Source of the DNA: Rallus limicola
Lineage: Eukaryota; Chordata; Aves; Gruiformes; Rallidae
DNA length: 64,000 nt
Assembly: GCA_022605955.1 (NCBI GenBank)
Contig: JAKCOZ010000018.1
Coordinates: forward strand, 9,060,001-9,124,000
Reading direction: 5' to 3'
Each line of letters opens with the position of its first letter. The stretch's first letter is position 1. Below the pieces are notes generated by a model. It did not search any database and was not told the origin of the DNA. It saw nothing but the letters and a program-made list of their open reading frames with translations. This document shows, piece by piece, positions 40,101 through 53,160 of this stretch. Made by a program: the position numbers and the translations under genes.

Positions 40101-43100
40101 ATTAAGTGTTTCCCTTAAGAATAACAGATTCAAATACTCATTTCCTGGAGGATACTTAGAGTGTGAAGGAACAACAGGCTGGATCCACTTCAGCCATGTC
40201 CCTGCTTTTCTTTCTTGCTTTCTCTCTCGATTCAGTTTTAAGGCAGCTGGGGTATAAATAATCAATGCACCCATAGATGTGGTGAGGAGTGGAGCCCTAA
40301 CAGCCTCCCGCCAGGTCCAACAGCCTGGTGAGGCAAAGTGTGGGTAATTCAAAGTTTATAGCACACCAAGAAGTGGGCAACAACTACTGAACACTAACAG
40401 CAACACTTTCCAGGGATCTTAATTTGGCTGCCAGAGCATTGGAAATAGCTGATGAACACCACTGTACACTGTACTGAGTTTCCAGGCCACTGTCCCAGGA
40501 ACTGTACACTAAACTGCTGGAAACAATGATTTATCCCACTGGGTTTGTTAATTAGAAGATAAATGGGCAACCAGAAACATATTAGCAAGGAAAAAAGAAA
40601 GCAATGTGCAATGACCATATGTTCCTGAAATTTATTCTACATATTCTTTGATTTTTTTTTTTTAATGTTTATGGATGTTTTTCCAGTGTTAAGCACATCC
40701 TGACATCAAACTCAAGAGGAGTTTCACTGACATCCTCTGGGTTTCCCAGGCATACACAGGAAAGATTATTTCATTGACCTGGCAAGTGCTGTAATGAGGG
40801 CAATTCCTTGGCAACTACGGACCAGATATAACCAGATTATAGGATTATGTTCTCTGCTGCACGCAACTGTGAAGTCTCCCCTCAAAGCCACCTGGGACTA
40901 CACAGATGTAAGACCCAGACACTTGCAGTTCCACACATTCCCACTGGCAACCAATGTACCTTTTTTTTTTCCCCATTGAGGTTTTGCATTGAAAACTTCT
41001 ACTGGCAATTAAGGTTTTATTTTGGTGATGGCCCACAGCATGCCCTCTGGCAGTACATAAAAATGGCAGCGGAAGGGAAGGAGACATTTGTTTGGGGATG
41101 CATTTATGTTAGAGATTTAGGAAGAAGTTAAGAAAGCAAAGAGAAAATCCCAATAACTACAATGGACTGGCTGCTCTACGTAATGCTCTGCAGAGCTAAG
41201 AACTCAAAACCCAGCGACACCTGGAAGTCTAGGCAAAAGGCTTAGTGCGTGTATTTAGCTCTTTAGAGCATGGCAGCAATCACTGGGAATACACAGACGC
41301 TTAATAATTGAGACATTGACACCAGTATTTTCCATCTGTTCAGAGCTGTCACACAGATACTATTTCTGATCCTACCCGTGGCTGGAGCAGGAGGAGGTAT
41401 GGTATGCGCAGGGATTCGCAGAGCAGCAGACTCTCAGAGAACGTTCAGATCAGACACACATGCATAAAAAGGGGTGCAGCTCTGCAGAAATGCTAACGTC
41501 ATAGCTTTGACACGTTGCCAAAATGACTGACAAAGGCAGTGGAAGAAACAGCAAAGCAAAGTTGACACCCAAGCTTCAGCTCACCGTTGCTCATTTTCTA
41601 TGTTTGATGTTTGTTTTGCACCGACTGTTGCGTAAGGCAACTGTGCAGAGAAACCCCCACTTCTCAACTCAAACATCTCTTGTATCACACTGGGCTCAGA
41701 GTATAGTTTTTAAGATTTAAAATTAAATAAAAGATTAAAAAGTCTTCTAACAGGAGGGGAAGGTGTCTACACCAGCTGTACTCAAGCACGGGAAGCTCGC
41801 AGCCCTCCAGCTGGGCCAGGGACTTCCCTGTAGTGTTGATTCTTGCAAGTGTTTTAAGCAGCATGATGTGGGATTGTTTATCAGTGGAAAAGGTCAGCAG
41901 GTTGCTGTGTAGCTGACCCTAGTTCTAAGGTGTCAGTAAAGTGTCTGACAAGTTTTAGATGATTTTGGAAACTGTAGCATGTTGAGCTTTGTTTGCTGTC
42001 TTGGGAATAGAAGCTGTCTTGCTGCACCAGGAGGAACAGCTGTTTACATACCCTTAGATCACATTGTGCGTTTAACCTAGGACTGCACGGAGGCAGGAAC
42101 ACCTAACATTTGACGGCTTGGTGTTGCTTACAGCATGAAAAGAAAAAGAGAGAGTTTTGCAAAGATCTCACAGGGGAAAAGAAGAAAAAACACCTCCTTG
42201 GCTCTGTACAAGGAAAGGGAACATAAAATACCAGGTGTTAGCTCCTATCACATCACACAGCTCAGAAATACACAGTAATTCAAGCTCTATTCCCAGGCCT
42301 GCCTTTGCCAGAGACTTACAGTGTCCTGGACAACGTGGACAGGTGAACGGGTCCCTGGCCCAGAGGATCTGGGGCAGAGGTGGGAAGGTGCTCAGGTGCA
42401 TAGGGTGAGCGGTCAGGGGAGATGGGTAGCGTGGGAACTTCTCCAGTGGATTCCTTCTCAGGTTTTGGAGGAGCTCCTGTCCCCAGGGAAGATGTTCCCT
42501 CCTCTCTCCTGGCCCAGCAGCATCAGCAGCAGTAAAGAGAGGGAGCGCCTGGCTGGGAGCTGCCAGCCACCAGGGAAGAGAAATAGCCATGTCTTAAAAG
42601 AGCCATAAAGAGGGAGAAGTCACAATTATAATTTGTGAAACCGATAATAGATAACCAGTTACTATTTAATAGCTCTACCAAGATAGGATATCTCCTATCC
42701 ACATATCTCAGAATTTATTCCATTTTTTCCATTAGTCAGATTCATTTTGAATTCATTTCCAAGAGCACCTTGGCACTATAGAAGACTTCCTGTATTTTGA
42801 TTTGTCATGTCATCAACCTACCTTGGAAATGAACTTCAGCTAAGCAGGCAGAGGACGGATTCCTTGCCATGATTTTATTTAGTAGAGACCAGAAGAGAAA
42901 GAGAAGACAAAAAGAAGAGGGATGAACTGGGACAGTGTGTTTGTTCCTGTGGCTTTAAGATTCTTTGGAAGATCAGATATCAAGAATCTCTTTTTGGGAG
43001 ATTCAACTGATATTATGGTGTTCAATTAGAGCTTACTGAAGAGAAGACTAAGAGACAATTTAATCACAGTTTGTGAGAACCTACACAGGGAGAGCATTTG

Positions 43101-43234
43101 ATACAAGAGGGTTCTTTATTCTAACAGACAAAGGCATTAAATTGCTGGAAGTTGAATTAAGTAAAGATTAAATTAGAAATAGAGATATTAAATTTTATTT
43201 TTTTCAACAGCAAGGGCACTTTACCATCAGAACA

Positions 43235-43275
43235 AGTGAGTGAGAGAGTCAGAAAATCCTGGCTTTAAATCAAGA
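43235..43275 (+). mobile_element. Possible MIR scrap
   Basis: AGAGTCAGAAAATCCTGGCT and the bases after it resemble the MIR A-box/B-box region (AGAGTCAGACTTCCTGGGTTCAAATC). Only about 30 bases align. Confidence 0.28.
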
Positions 43276-45009
43276 TGAGATGAACCAATGTGATCTATTC
43301 CTAGGGTTGCTCAGGTTTAGGGTTAGGATATGTTGACCTGAGTGCTGTGTGTGCCCACTGACTGCAGGTTCTTGGGGGCTGCATGCTGGGCATAGCCCCC
43401 TGAACAGGGGCCCTTGGAAAGATGGGATCAGTCCAGGCTCAGACCAGTGTGATGTCTCTAGGATGAACTTTGGTAAATAGGGCCGTATCCTGCCTGTGGC
43501 ATGGCCGAGTCTCCCAGTGGCAGTGGGCAGGCTGGGAGGTTGGATGTGTATCACACAAAGTGAGTTATTTCAGGTCTGACAGATGACACTTTCTAGGCCT
43601 GTGGATTCAAGGACTATCCTGACACCAAAGACATTGGTTGTAAGGAAATAATAAAATTTAAAAAAATAGTGCAAGGTTATTTTAGTCAAGGTCTAGGTCT
43701 AAAATCCTCAACTGCTTCCCATCCTGAGCTATAAAAACATAAGCTTCCTTTCCAAAGCAGTACAAGCCACCCCACCCCACCCAACCATTGGGAGCCATTA
43801 ATCTCCTAGAAGAGAACTTATTTTTCTCCTAATTTTTATGTTAGCTGCAGTCCACTGTCTTCCCATTACCAGTTTTGGCATCTAGGCGTAACAGTGATGT
43901 AAACATCAATATTTTAACATCAAAGAAGAATACAAAATGAAATTGAATTCCAGCAAGTATAAAGAAAATACAACAATGGCTTTCCTATTGAATCCTCTGC
44001 AGATTCCAGATAATGGATTATTCATAGACCTTCAGTTTATAATAAGGTCCCCTTTATTCCTGGAACTCGAAGCATTTCTCTCTTAAACTGTGATTATTTT
44101 CCGATTCCGTTACCAAGTTCAGTTTTGACACAGTGGTACAATTTCCTTATCTCTCTCTTAAAAGTCACCACATTAGACTGTCTAAATGAAAACAGCAATG
44201 TTTCCCATGTGTATTTTTCTATGTGTGAAATGTTTATAAAAAAAATAATCTGAGTGATGCTTCATAGCCCAGGAAAATTGTGTGCAGTGGGCAAATACAG
44301 TTGGACTTTGCAGGTGTGTCTAGCTGATACCTGAACAACACTGCTTGGTCACACACAGCAAAAGCTTTTAACAAACAGCAGAAGTATCTGTAACTCCAAC
44401 AACAGCCACCTAGCTGAAAAGACAGCAGAGATGAAGAATATCTGTACTAGGTGTAAACCAGTGACGGATCCCAATCCAGCTAGAAACACCATCTCTTGCC
44501 TGGCTCCAGTACATACCTGACCATTCAGCCAAAAATCAGGTGGGTACACAACTTCCTCATTGATTATGGCTTAATGGGGGATGAAAAGCCTCAGCTCTGG
44601 GGGTTCTGGTCTTTGTTTGTTTAGTTCAATAGCAGGATCTATTTCAGTTTGGCTATTCCTTGAGAAACTCAGCTGTGAAAACACCGTACAGTTCAGAAAT
44701 CCCCTGCTAGCTGTTGAAATCTGTACTGCTATATTGAAGGGAGAAATCACCTTTCACAGATCAAGAAGTTCCCTAATTACCCGACAAAGCTCCTACATTT
44801 ATATAGATGTTTTATTCCTAGGGCGTTTTTTAGATATAAAGCCAGGGTGCAGGTCGATTTCCCGGGTAGCACCACACAAAAATTACCCTAACGCTTTTAA
44901 TTTTATGGCTTTTTTTTTAAATGAGATTTTAAAACCTCTACTATGAACAGTTCAGCCTATTATTCTTTTAGAATAATCCTGCATTAAGAGAGGAGTGACT
45001 CAATGTTCT

Positions 45010-45560
45010 TACTGGCTTTTCCCCTCTCTAGCTTTTATGATCCTTTGCCACTGATGTTCAGACTGGCTTTAGACAAACTGAACTTCGAGGGCTCCATTTG
45101 TGAAATGCACGCTAATTTGACAGGGTATTAGATGACTTAATTAATATTGCAAAACTTTGATAGGTTCAGATGTTAGACCTTCCAGAAGAACTGGCTGGAA
45201 AACAGATAAAACCATAGTCCACCAGCAACTATTCCTTTTTAATGGATTTCAAACCCTGATCACAGGCGTGCAATGAGATTTGGCCGCCTTGTTGTCTCCC
45301 ACACTGCAATCCTCTGTGATGCTGATGACCTGTTAGTGCTACTTGGAGGAAAAAGCACAACTAAAGCAACTTTAGCAGTGAATAACCGCCTGTTTAATAA
45401 TACGGTTTACCAGAAGCAGCTCACTTTGCAGGAGAACTGTAGCACAAGATAATTGACCTTAATACAGTTATGTGGCTTTGCCTTTGATTTGGGCCACACA
45501 ACTAAATTTGTGGTCAATTACAGAGCCTGCGAGAGTGAGCATGAAGGCATAATTAAAGGT
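45010..45560. promoter_or_regulatory. Strong candidate conserved noncoding element (possible distal enhancer)
   Basis: About 550 bases of unique, repeat-free, moderately AT-rich sequence contain TTAATTAA (45137-45144), TAATTA (45550-45555), further CTAATTTG and CAATTAC cores, and an ACCTGTTAG-type stretch. Composition is even throughout and it lacks homopolymers, unlike the flanks. Open frames through it are short, so coding is unlikely. If the region is the NSG2-MSX2 desert, an enhancer acting on MSX2 or NSG2 is the natural guess. Of the unique blocks in the window this one looks most like deeply conserved DNA, but that is a judgement by eye. Confidence 0.38.
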
Positions 45561-46009
45561 TAGTAAGAGGTGGACACAGAAGGAATAGCTCTGAAATTCA
45601 AGTCCGCTAATTCAGTCTGGTTACAGGGACATAAACAAGCTCTCATCTCTGCAGAGTTCAAAAGGCCACCTGCACAGGTAGCCCAGACCTTCCATTGCCA
45701 CAAATCGCAGAGGCACAACACGCCCATCTCTACTAAATGGATGCAAGAAAAAGTTTTGATATGCTGAAGTTTTCTTTATATTACAAATTATGCCTTCAAA
45801 TAATGAAAATTCATTTTTGTGTTTCTAGCCATTAAACAGCCAAGACAGAACTCCAACCAAGCTCAACACAGCTCATAGACCTTTTGATCCTTGGAAAAAA
45901 GTCCCAGTGGTAATACATCAGTGTACAGCCCTCTGAATAACAAGGATGCATCATTCAGAGTTCAAATTAATGAATGGAGATTTAAGAGGTCAGAGCATAT
46001 ATTTGGTTT

Positions 46010-46175
46010 CTCCCTATTCTATTCTCCCCAATGCAGTTCCAGCATGACCCTAGATACATCACCTCTCTTCCTCATTACTTAAATTCCCTAGTCATAAAAT
46101 GGGAACAATAACATTTATACACTTCCAAGGAGTGCCACAAACCTCATTTGGTAATGTATATTTGGGGATCTTCAT
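46010..46175 (+). mobile_element. MIR SINE
   Basis: The copy follows the MIR consensus in order: CAGTTCCAGCATGACCCTAG (GCTGTGTGACCTTGG), CTCTCTTCCTCATTAC, AGTCATAAAATGGGAACAAT (ATCTGTAAAATGGGGATAAT), then CACAAACCTCATTTGGTAAT near the tail. It is diverged but recognisable across about 150 bases. Confidence 0.7.
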
Positions 46176-49100
46176 ATAGAAGTTACTACAGTAATAAAAA
46201 AAAGTGTTGTAAGAAATGTTTTAGAAAACGAGTTGGTTTTCATAATTTTGTGATCCAATGTACCCCAATAAAATGCCACCTTGAAAGAACCTGGGGTAAT
46301 CTCTGGGTTCTGGGTGATACACCAAATGTTTCTGAAATGGTTCCAGCCCATAAGCACAAATAGAGGCACATTGAGAATACATGAGGCCACACCTGCCTGG
46401 GATGTGCAGAAGTACCGAATTCAGGAGACATATATACCTGTTCTGGGATGATCGCTTGTTGTGATGAGAATGCAGTGAAAGCAATATACAACCCAAATGA
46501 TTAAAGGCAAGAGTCAAAAGTCTACTGTAAAAGCAACAGCCCAGAATGTGTGTCAAAAGTGAATTATGAAAATAGCCTCATCCATTCACAGCAATTTCAC
46601 AGAGCCATTCTGATAACAATGAACACGACGGTGTGCAATAGGAATAACAATGCCTAGAATTATTCCAACCAATATTTTTTAAGGACAGTCACTTTAGTTC
46701 TCTCTTTGCATCTGTAAACGATAGCTGAATTAATGATAAATACAACTTGAGCAACAGGAGGTTCTGCATTACCTTCTATTATCTGCCCCCTCTTCCTGCC
46801 TGGAAACAGTATGAAGATGTTCCTTACAACTGAACTGCAGATGATCTTGTACCTAGTGAACCGTAGTTTGTACAGAGGAACTAGGAGGCTGGGGAAGAAC
46901 AAAAAGCCTCTCAGGTCACTTGGCGATTGCCTGCAAGGTTGTAGGGATCTGTGTAGTTGAATATTTCACTGTAACACAATTTCCCTGATGGGATATCAAA
47001 GCACTTCACAAACATTAATGCTAAGATTCACACACAGTTATTACCTTGCATGGACGATTTCCAGGGCTGAGTTTTGTTGCTGTTATTAAGCAGAGCAGGG
47101 CTGGAGCACCGCTGAGGCATTGCTTTGCATCAGCAAGGGTAGATCTGGTCAGGCCAAAAGTGAGAGAATCTAAGTGTTCAGCCATACAGAAGGAGGGGGT
47201 GACACTGAGCAACTTCAGTGGAAAGGGAAAAAACCCTTCTGTGTACGGGCCATGTCATCATCATCAGACTGTCATGGAGCAGAGCAGCCATGGAAAAGCA
47301 GCAGCCTCAGCATGAAAGGAGATATTTTAAGCACAAGGGATTATTATTTTCTGGATGCAGCTGGGTGGTGGGTGAAGGGCCGTGGGGACTGTCCAGACTC
47401 CCCTAACTCTTAACTGGCAGGTGTGAATGGTCTCTCATCACCCCAGCCAGTTATTAAGCTCGCCCTATGTAGAAACACAGGGCTTTGTATGAGGCAGGCA
47501 GACAGTGCCTCTGGCTCTTCTCAAGCAGTCCTAAATTCCTACTTTTCCCATTGGCTTTATTACAGAAGTCTATGCCTATCAAGCGATACCATCTCAACAG
47601 GACTTTCCCAAAGTCATTTGCAGCCTGAGACTCCAAAAATGCCTCTGCTCATCTTGGCTTTGGCAAGAGGCAAAGTCACACTCTGCCACCACAGGTGCTT
47701 TCTCTATCTCCCGAGGTTCTCACAAGACCACACATCTGTTAAAAAAAATATAAAATCCTAACCAAGCAACAAAACAAGCCAAAATCTGGCTCATGTTTAG
47801 GCAGGAATCCTTGCTATAAGCATCATACCAAATGCCAGCTGTAGGTATTATTTGCCTCCTACATAGGTTTCGCCCCTCTACCTGTATGTTTTGATTGGAT
47901 TATGAACCCTCACTTCAGAGCAGAGCAATATGTTGCTATTCTTTCAGCAATTCAATTTTGCCCAATGTTGTGGAGAACAGCCTGCATTCAGAAAGTGAGT
48001 AAGGGCATTGCTTTACTTTTACCAGTCGCTTTAAACAAATATTAGAGAGCAGTGCTCCCTTGGGTACCATTACAGCAAACAGCAATTTTCAAGCAAGCTC
48101 CAGAGTAGATTGCTCCTGAGATGCTTCTGTATTTGTAGGATGTGTATTCTATACTTGTGGCACTTATGAGGGTGATGGTGGTGGGGAAAATCTTACTGAC
48201 AGTAATACAGGAACAGCAGTGTGCCCAGCTGATAAACCCTAACAGGTTTAATTTCCTTTCTGTGCAGAATTAAGCCTCATGCTATAGACTCCTCTGTACA
48301 GAGGAGGGGGCATGGTCATTTTTTGAGACGTTTGCTGTCACTACCTAGGATATAGCTTTACCCTGAGCCCTTGGTCCCCATGGGAAACACACAGCCTTCA
48401 TGGCAGCAGCGTCAATTCTCTCCAAGCAACATTTCCCAGCCTTCCACAGGCAAAAGTGCACACAGTCAGGAAAACTTACAGGTGATGGGAGTGAACCAAA
48501 GCAGGAAGGGGCTCAGCTGCTCTCTTCCAGCCCATACTTGGTAGCACTTTGCACCATTTGCACCACCCCCTGTGTCTGGGATGTGCTGTTAGGCAGCAAT
48601 GGCTCTGCTTAGCAGTCGGTCTGTACAGGTACTGGTGTGCTGGGAGCGACTGATGCACTGCATTGTTTACAGTGAGGGAAACTGTATTTGCTCGAGTCTG
48701 CGAACTGCTTCATACTGGATCAGGCCAGCTAGCAAAAATAGAGTTGCTGTCTCAGATGTACTTCATTGGTATTCTGGAGGCAGCTGGAGAGAGACTGCAC
48801 AAAATTATTTTCAAACAAAAATTACAATTGAAAAGGCAAAAAGAAAGAGATGGAGAGAATTTGGGGGGCATTTGTCAGCTGAGAGCCTCAAGGTTGTATT
48901 CAAGCTGCCTTGCTGATGGCAGAATAAACATAAGAGGACCCGAAACAAATGGTGCTTCGTGGATCAAAACAACTAGATTCTGCCACAGATACTTAGTGTT
49001 AAAAAGCTTTTCATTGTGAAAAGAGGGAGTTGACCCAATCTGAATCCACAATGAATGGAAAAACAAGACTGCCTTCTGCTAAACACAGGCTGGCAAGAGA

Positions 49101-49239
49101 GTGCTGGTGAGGGTAAACCCTGCACGTCCTTCTAAAGCCAGATTTATGCAACAAAGCAGCAATGTCTTACACATTGAAGCACTGTTCCCCTTCATATCTG
49201 CTATTGGGCTGATAGACACGATGCTTAATTCTGCCAAAT

Positions 49240-49460
49240 TTGTCAGTCTTGACCTGCAAGTCTGATCTTCGGGAATTTCTATTCATTGCTGAATAAATAA
49301 TGCATGGGCAGTCATGCATTTTTCATGCTAAGACTTTTAAAGGCCACTGTAGTGATGCATGTAAATTCAATCTCCCCTCCCCACCTCCCAGCATCCCCCC
49401 TCCCCACACACTCAACTGCTAAATAATTATTAACATCCGACTGGCAGCATGGTGAGCGGC
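49240..49460. promoter_or_regulatory. Candidate conserved element flanking a C-rich tract
   Basis: This unique sequence has ATAATGCATG, GATGCATGTAAATTC (POU-like) and TAATTA (49424-49429), separated by a C-rich segment (49374-49405). It looks like an enhancer-type block, but there is no direct evidence. Confidence 0.27.
49374..49405 (-). promoter_or_regulatory. G-quadruplex motif on the minus strand
   Basis: C-runs of 4, 4, 3, 6 and 4 with loops of one to five bases on the plus strand give a G-quadruplex motif on the minus strand. Confidence 0.5.
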
Positions 49461-49560
49461 TGCACCACCCAGAGAATCCACTGGTGCTTTGACAGGACTG
49501 TCTCCTCTCCTCCCCCCATAAAGTCGAGGAGAGATAATGCCAAGCAATAGTAAAGCAATC

Positions 49561-49640
49561 TATCCCTTTTCCTCCCCCTCTCTCCCTCCCCCCGGTACCC
49601 TCACTCCTCCTCTGCCCCCCTCCTGCCTCCCCATTTTTTT
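49561..49640 (+). repeat. Pyrimidine-rich low-complexity tract
   Basis: About 80 bases of C and T with few interruptions (CCTCCCCCTCTCTCCCTCC and similar). This is low-complexity DNA that could form triplex or i-motif structures. Confidence 0.7.
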
Positions 49641-50187
49641 TTCATTTCATTTTTATAAGGCTCAACAGAAACACATGTGTACAAAGTGGAGCAGAACAAA
49701 GGGACCTGCTTGCGGATTTGATATTCTTCTGGAAGCACACTAATCCCTTCCAGAAAAGCAAAGCTGGTGCCTTTATTTGTAGCTGTTGGCTAATCTGTGT
49801 GTCAGAGAACTGAGCAGACGATGGGGCTTGGGGCAGCTTTATCAGGCGAGTGACTGAAGGGCTGTGACTGAAGGAGGGAGAAGCAATGCTGCTAAACAAG
49901 GGCTTAAAAAACAAAGCCAGAGAGCAATTCTGGCATGATGGAAGTGGGGAGCAGGAATGTTAAACCCTCCGGGTTAGCTCTCTGCGCATTAGTGTTGGCT
50001 GTGGGTGAGATCAGGACAAGAGCTGAGTCCTCCATGGGGCTTGGGGATGCTGTAGATGAGGCAGCATAGAAACATAGTGCTGCTCTTCAGCAAGTCAGTG
50101 AAGGGGCTGTGGTGAGGAAACCACTGAGGCTTCTTCCAGCTCCAGGTGACACTGCTCATGTAGAAAGGACCAGGAAACACCCTCCTG

Positions 50188-50205
50188 CCCCCCCCCCCCC
50201 CCCCC
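50188..50205 (+). repeat. C18 homopolymer
   Basis: Eighteen consecutive cytosines. Long C runs are rare in vertebrate DNA and prone to length errors in sequencing and assembly, so the exact length should not be trusted. Confidence 0.9.
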
Positions 50206-52239
50206 TCGAGCCATCCAGTCTGCTGGATGAGATTCATCACTCTGGTCCCCTTCTCAGGAGGGGGATGAGGCAGTGAGCCAGGGAGCCTTCAAACCTTCAT
50301 TAACTTAACCAAACTACACCACCAGACTAGCAGAGGCTTCCCAGACAGGTTGCAGAAGCCATAAATATGAAAAAGGCATTTCAGTCTCTATCCCCTGGGA
50401 ATGAAACTGCAGTTTTACTTAACACTTCAGGATCTGCTGCAGCAGAATTGAAAGGCCAGTAAGTACAAGCAATGTGTAGAAGATGGCACTTTGGGCATGA
50501 GCGTGTTGATGTTTGTCTAAAGAGTCAAAGGTAAAACACTGTATTTGGAGTAACTTTGAGACCCCTTGGCAAAAGCAAAGTGCCTATACTTTTGCTGCGA
50601 TTGCACTTGAATAATTTCCCCAATAACGGCTTAAAGGTGATTTATGCATGCACTTTCCTGATTGGTTTGCACACATACATATTGGCTACTAACTCCTCAG
50701 TCTGGCAAAGATCACATCTCCCACCAAAACTGTATTTCCATATACATTCAGTGAGATATGCTTAAATGCTTTTCTGCCTTGGGACCCAGTTTTATCATTA
50801 TATGCATAACTCAATGACATTTCAGATCTAAAATCTGATGTTCAATCAGGGTGGAACAGAGTGCAGAGTTGTCTGCTTCAGTGCTTTTTGGGCTCTTCTT
50901 ATGAAATATGTGAAGCCAGCCCATAGGTCAGGAGGTGAGTTTGATTTTTCACAGAGTCAGGGATTCTCCCAAGACAAGAGCTTGGGACTGGCCATTTGCA
51001 TAGAGAACTGCATTGGTTTTATTCAACAGTAGCAGAGAGGAGGAGTTGGGGAGGAAGAGGAGAAAAGACATGTGAAGATGAGTGCTGAGGTCTCCATGGG
51101 AATGGAAGGACATGTCACTTAGTGGTATCCCTCATCTTGTCTTGGAGAACGTCATGTGTCCATGACAGCCTGGTCTTCTGTATTAGTAGTAACATGAAGA
51201 GAAGGAATTCATTCTGATGCAATTTAATGCTTACCTTTAAAAATAGCAGCCTGCATTGAAAGATTTTGGCTAAAGCCACTCACAAAACACAGGCACACAC
51301 ATCTAAGCTTTTTACAAATTCTCCTGTCTGGGATGAAAAGCATTTTGAAATACGGATGAGAACTGACTGCAAACACATCTAGAAAACTCAGAGAGAAACC
51401 TACCCAAGATGAATTATGGAAATGAAATGCCCATCTTTACAGATCAATGAGAGGGAGTCCCTGGTGAGGAGTGTATAGATCATTTAAAAGACCTCTCATC
51501 CTGTTCACTAGGATTCAGTTCCAAAGTACACTGGCTGATGTGGGGCATTATTAACAGTGTTGGCATTAGAGGATCAGTCACCTGTTGCCCATAGACTTCT
51601 CTTGCCCCTTTTATTTAAGACTTTCACTCATGGTCTGGTAATGGATTTGCATTTAGGTGAGAGTAAAACTGGTCACAGTAAAGATGGAAAGAGAAAAAAG
51701 CCTCTTGTTATGCCTGACAGTGAAGTCTGACCCTCACCAGGCTATTTTAATTGACAGTGAAAACTATAAATTGCCCGACCTGTCTAGAAAAGAGATCCCA
51801 CTCCTTGATTTGAGATCCTGTGCCATGTCATGGTTTGTCCTGCTCATGCTGCTACTCTGTCCACATCCCTCCCTCCTGCAGCAGATTTGGGTTGTGGTTT
51901 GTCCTATGTTCTGTTCCAGCACATCTGTTAATTCCAGGCCCTGCTCTCCTGCATGCAGAATTATACCCTGGGACAAAAGTGCCTCATTTGAACCAGGGCA
52001 TCCCTTTGCTAAAGAGCCAACTGTCCTTTCCAGCTGAGTCTTCTTCTTTCCTGCCTGCTGCCTTGGAGCCAGCCTGCATGCTCCCTGCGAGGGGGAGCTC
52101 AGGCTCATTTCAGGAAACCCACATGTTGTCTGCTTCTGCATTCAGCACAGTTGTCAATCTTGGTAATGAAGAGGCTGAGGACTGGGGTGGAAAAGCTGTT
52201 AAATAAATCATAGTCATGCTTTGCATTTTTATAGGTGTT

Positions 52240-52395
52240 TTTCATGTCTAGCTCACAAAATGCCTCATGAAGGGAGGTAAATATCATTGTTCCTCCTTCA
52301 CAAAAGGCAAAACTGAAACCTGGTGAGATCAAAGAACTGACTCAAGGTCAACCACGAGCCAGTGTCAAAGGAAAGGCTCCGGCCTTCATCTGTTG
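52240..52395 (-). mobile_element. MIR SINE, reverse orientation
   Basis: The plus strand shows the reverse complement of MIR in order: CTCACAAAATGCCTCATGAAG (tail side), TTCACAAAAGGCAAAACTGA (TTTACAGATGAGGAAACTGA), GATCAAAGAACTGACTCAAG (GGTTAAGTAACTTGCCCAAG), then GTCAACCACGAGCCAGTGTC and the core. It is a well-preserved old copy. Confidence 0.78.
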
Positions 52396-53139
52396 CCCAA
52401 GCTGAGGTAGTAGGCGATGCTACCTCTGTTTCAGGCTCGAAGAGCTGATCATTTGAAAGAAGGGCTGGGTATGATATAAGGGGCATTGAAAAGTTGCCAT
52501 GCGGTGGGTTGGAAAGGGCAGCCCTGTCAGGATGTGATACAAAGGCTTGACGAAGCATCGCTGAAGCTTCCAGCAAGAGCCCCATGGGCTGCGAGGATGC
52601 AGGCTGAGACCATAAATTGCAGAAGATTCCCTCTAGTCATCATGTGAATCTTTCTGTGTGTGTGAGGGAGGTGATTAGAGACAAACTATCTGGTAACCCA
52701 GAGCATACAGGGACCATTATAAGATGCTCTAATGACAGAGGCATTCTTCTTTGGGTGTAACTCTCTCCTCCCCTGTCCTAACAGCTTTCAGATCTTGCTT
52801 TCCACCCCACTCATACCAGTGGGGAGGGAAATCAGCACCCTGACATCCGTACAGATAAGCTGCAGGTTCCTGTCCCATAGAACAGCAACCCCGGGTACAG
52901 CTTTTTAGGCATGGATGAGAATTCTCCCTTATCCTGCTATAGCCCCCACACCAGGGAAAATCAGTCCTCCTTTTTTTTTTTGTCTGGACCAGCTTCAAAT
53001 AGCTGCACCTTGTTGCTAGGCTACCCGGTTGCCTTCCGCACATCCCCATAGCTGCTGGAAACCTCACATCAAATTGCAGCTCACATGTTGGGCTATTTTT
53101 ATCTGTTTGGGGAGATGGGGGATGAATGGACAGCAGGGC

Positions 53140-53160
53140 GGAAGGAAGGAAGGAAGGAAG
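53140..53160 (+). repeat. (GGAA)5 microsatellite
   Basis: Five GGAA units plus one base, uninterrupted. GGAA is also the core of ETS-family binding sites. Confidence 0.92.

Larger units (their letters stand above)
33001..45000. other. Intergenic DNA, central part
   Basis: No gene is supported in these 12 kb. There are poly(T) runs (near 33962, 40652 and 40961), a purine-only tract (about 37086-37128), a C-rich near-quadruplex run (about 43768-43783) and a possible MIR scrap near 43235. Open frames are short and unremarkable, and many use non-ATG starts. AT-rich stretches near 33720-33960 and 42600-42800 look unique but show no clear motif clustering. Confidence 0.6.
45561..52239. other. Intergenic DNA, with one MIR, C-rich tracts and a candidate element
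   Basis: No gene is supported. Notable contents are a MIR at about 46010-46175, a candidate element with C-rich motifs at 49240-49460, a long pyrimidine tract at about 49561-49640, and an 18-base C run at 50188-50205. Several open frames of 100 or more codons exist (for example around 51660-52200, on both strands), but they overlap one another and resemble no known protein. Confidence 0.6.

Noticed and set aside
43317..43327. TTAGGGTTAGG, telomere-like
   Set aside because: Fewer than two full repeat units. Far too short to be an interstitial telomere.
51657..52206. Overlapping open frames of 125-128 codons on both strands
   Set aside because: Mutual overlap of similar-length frames, no domain, and no splice context. 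Read as chance.
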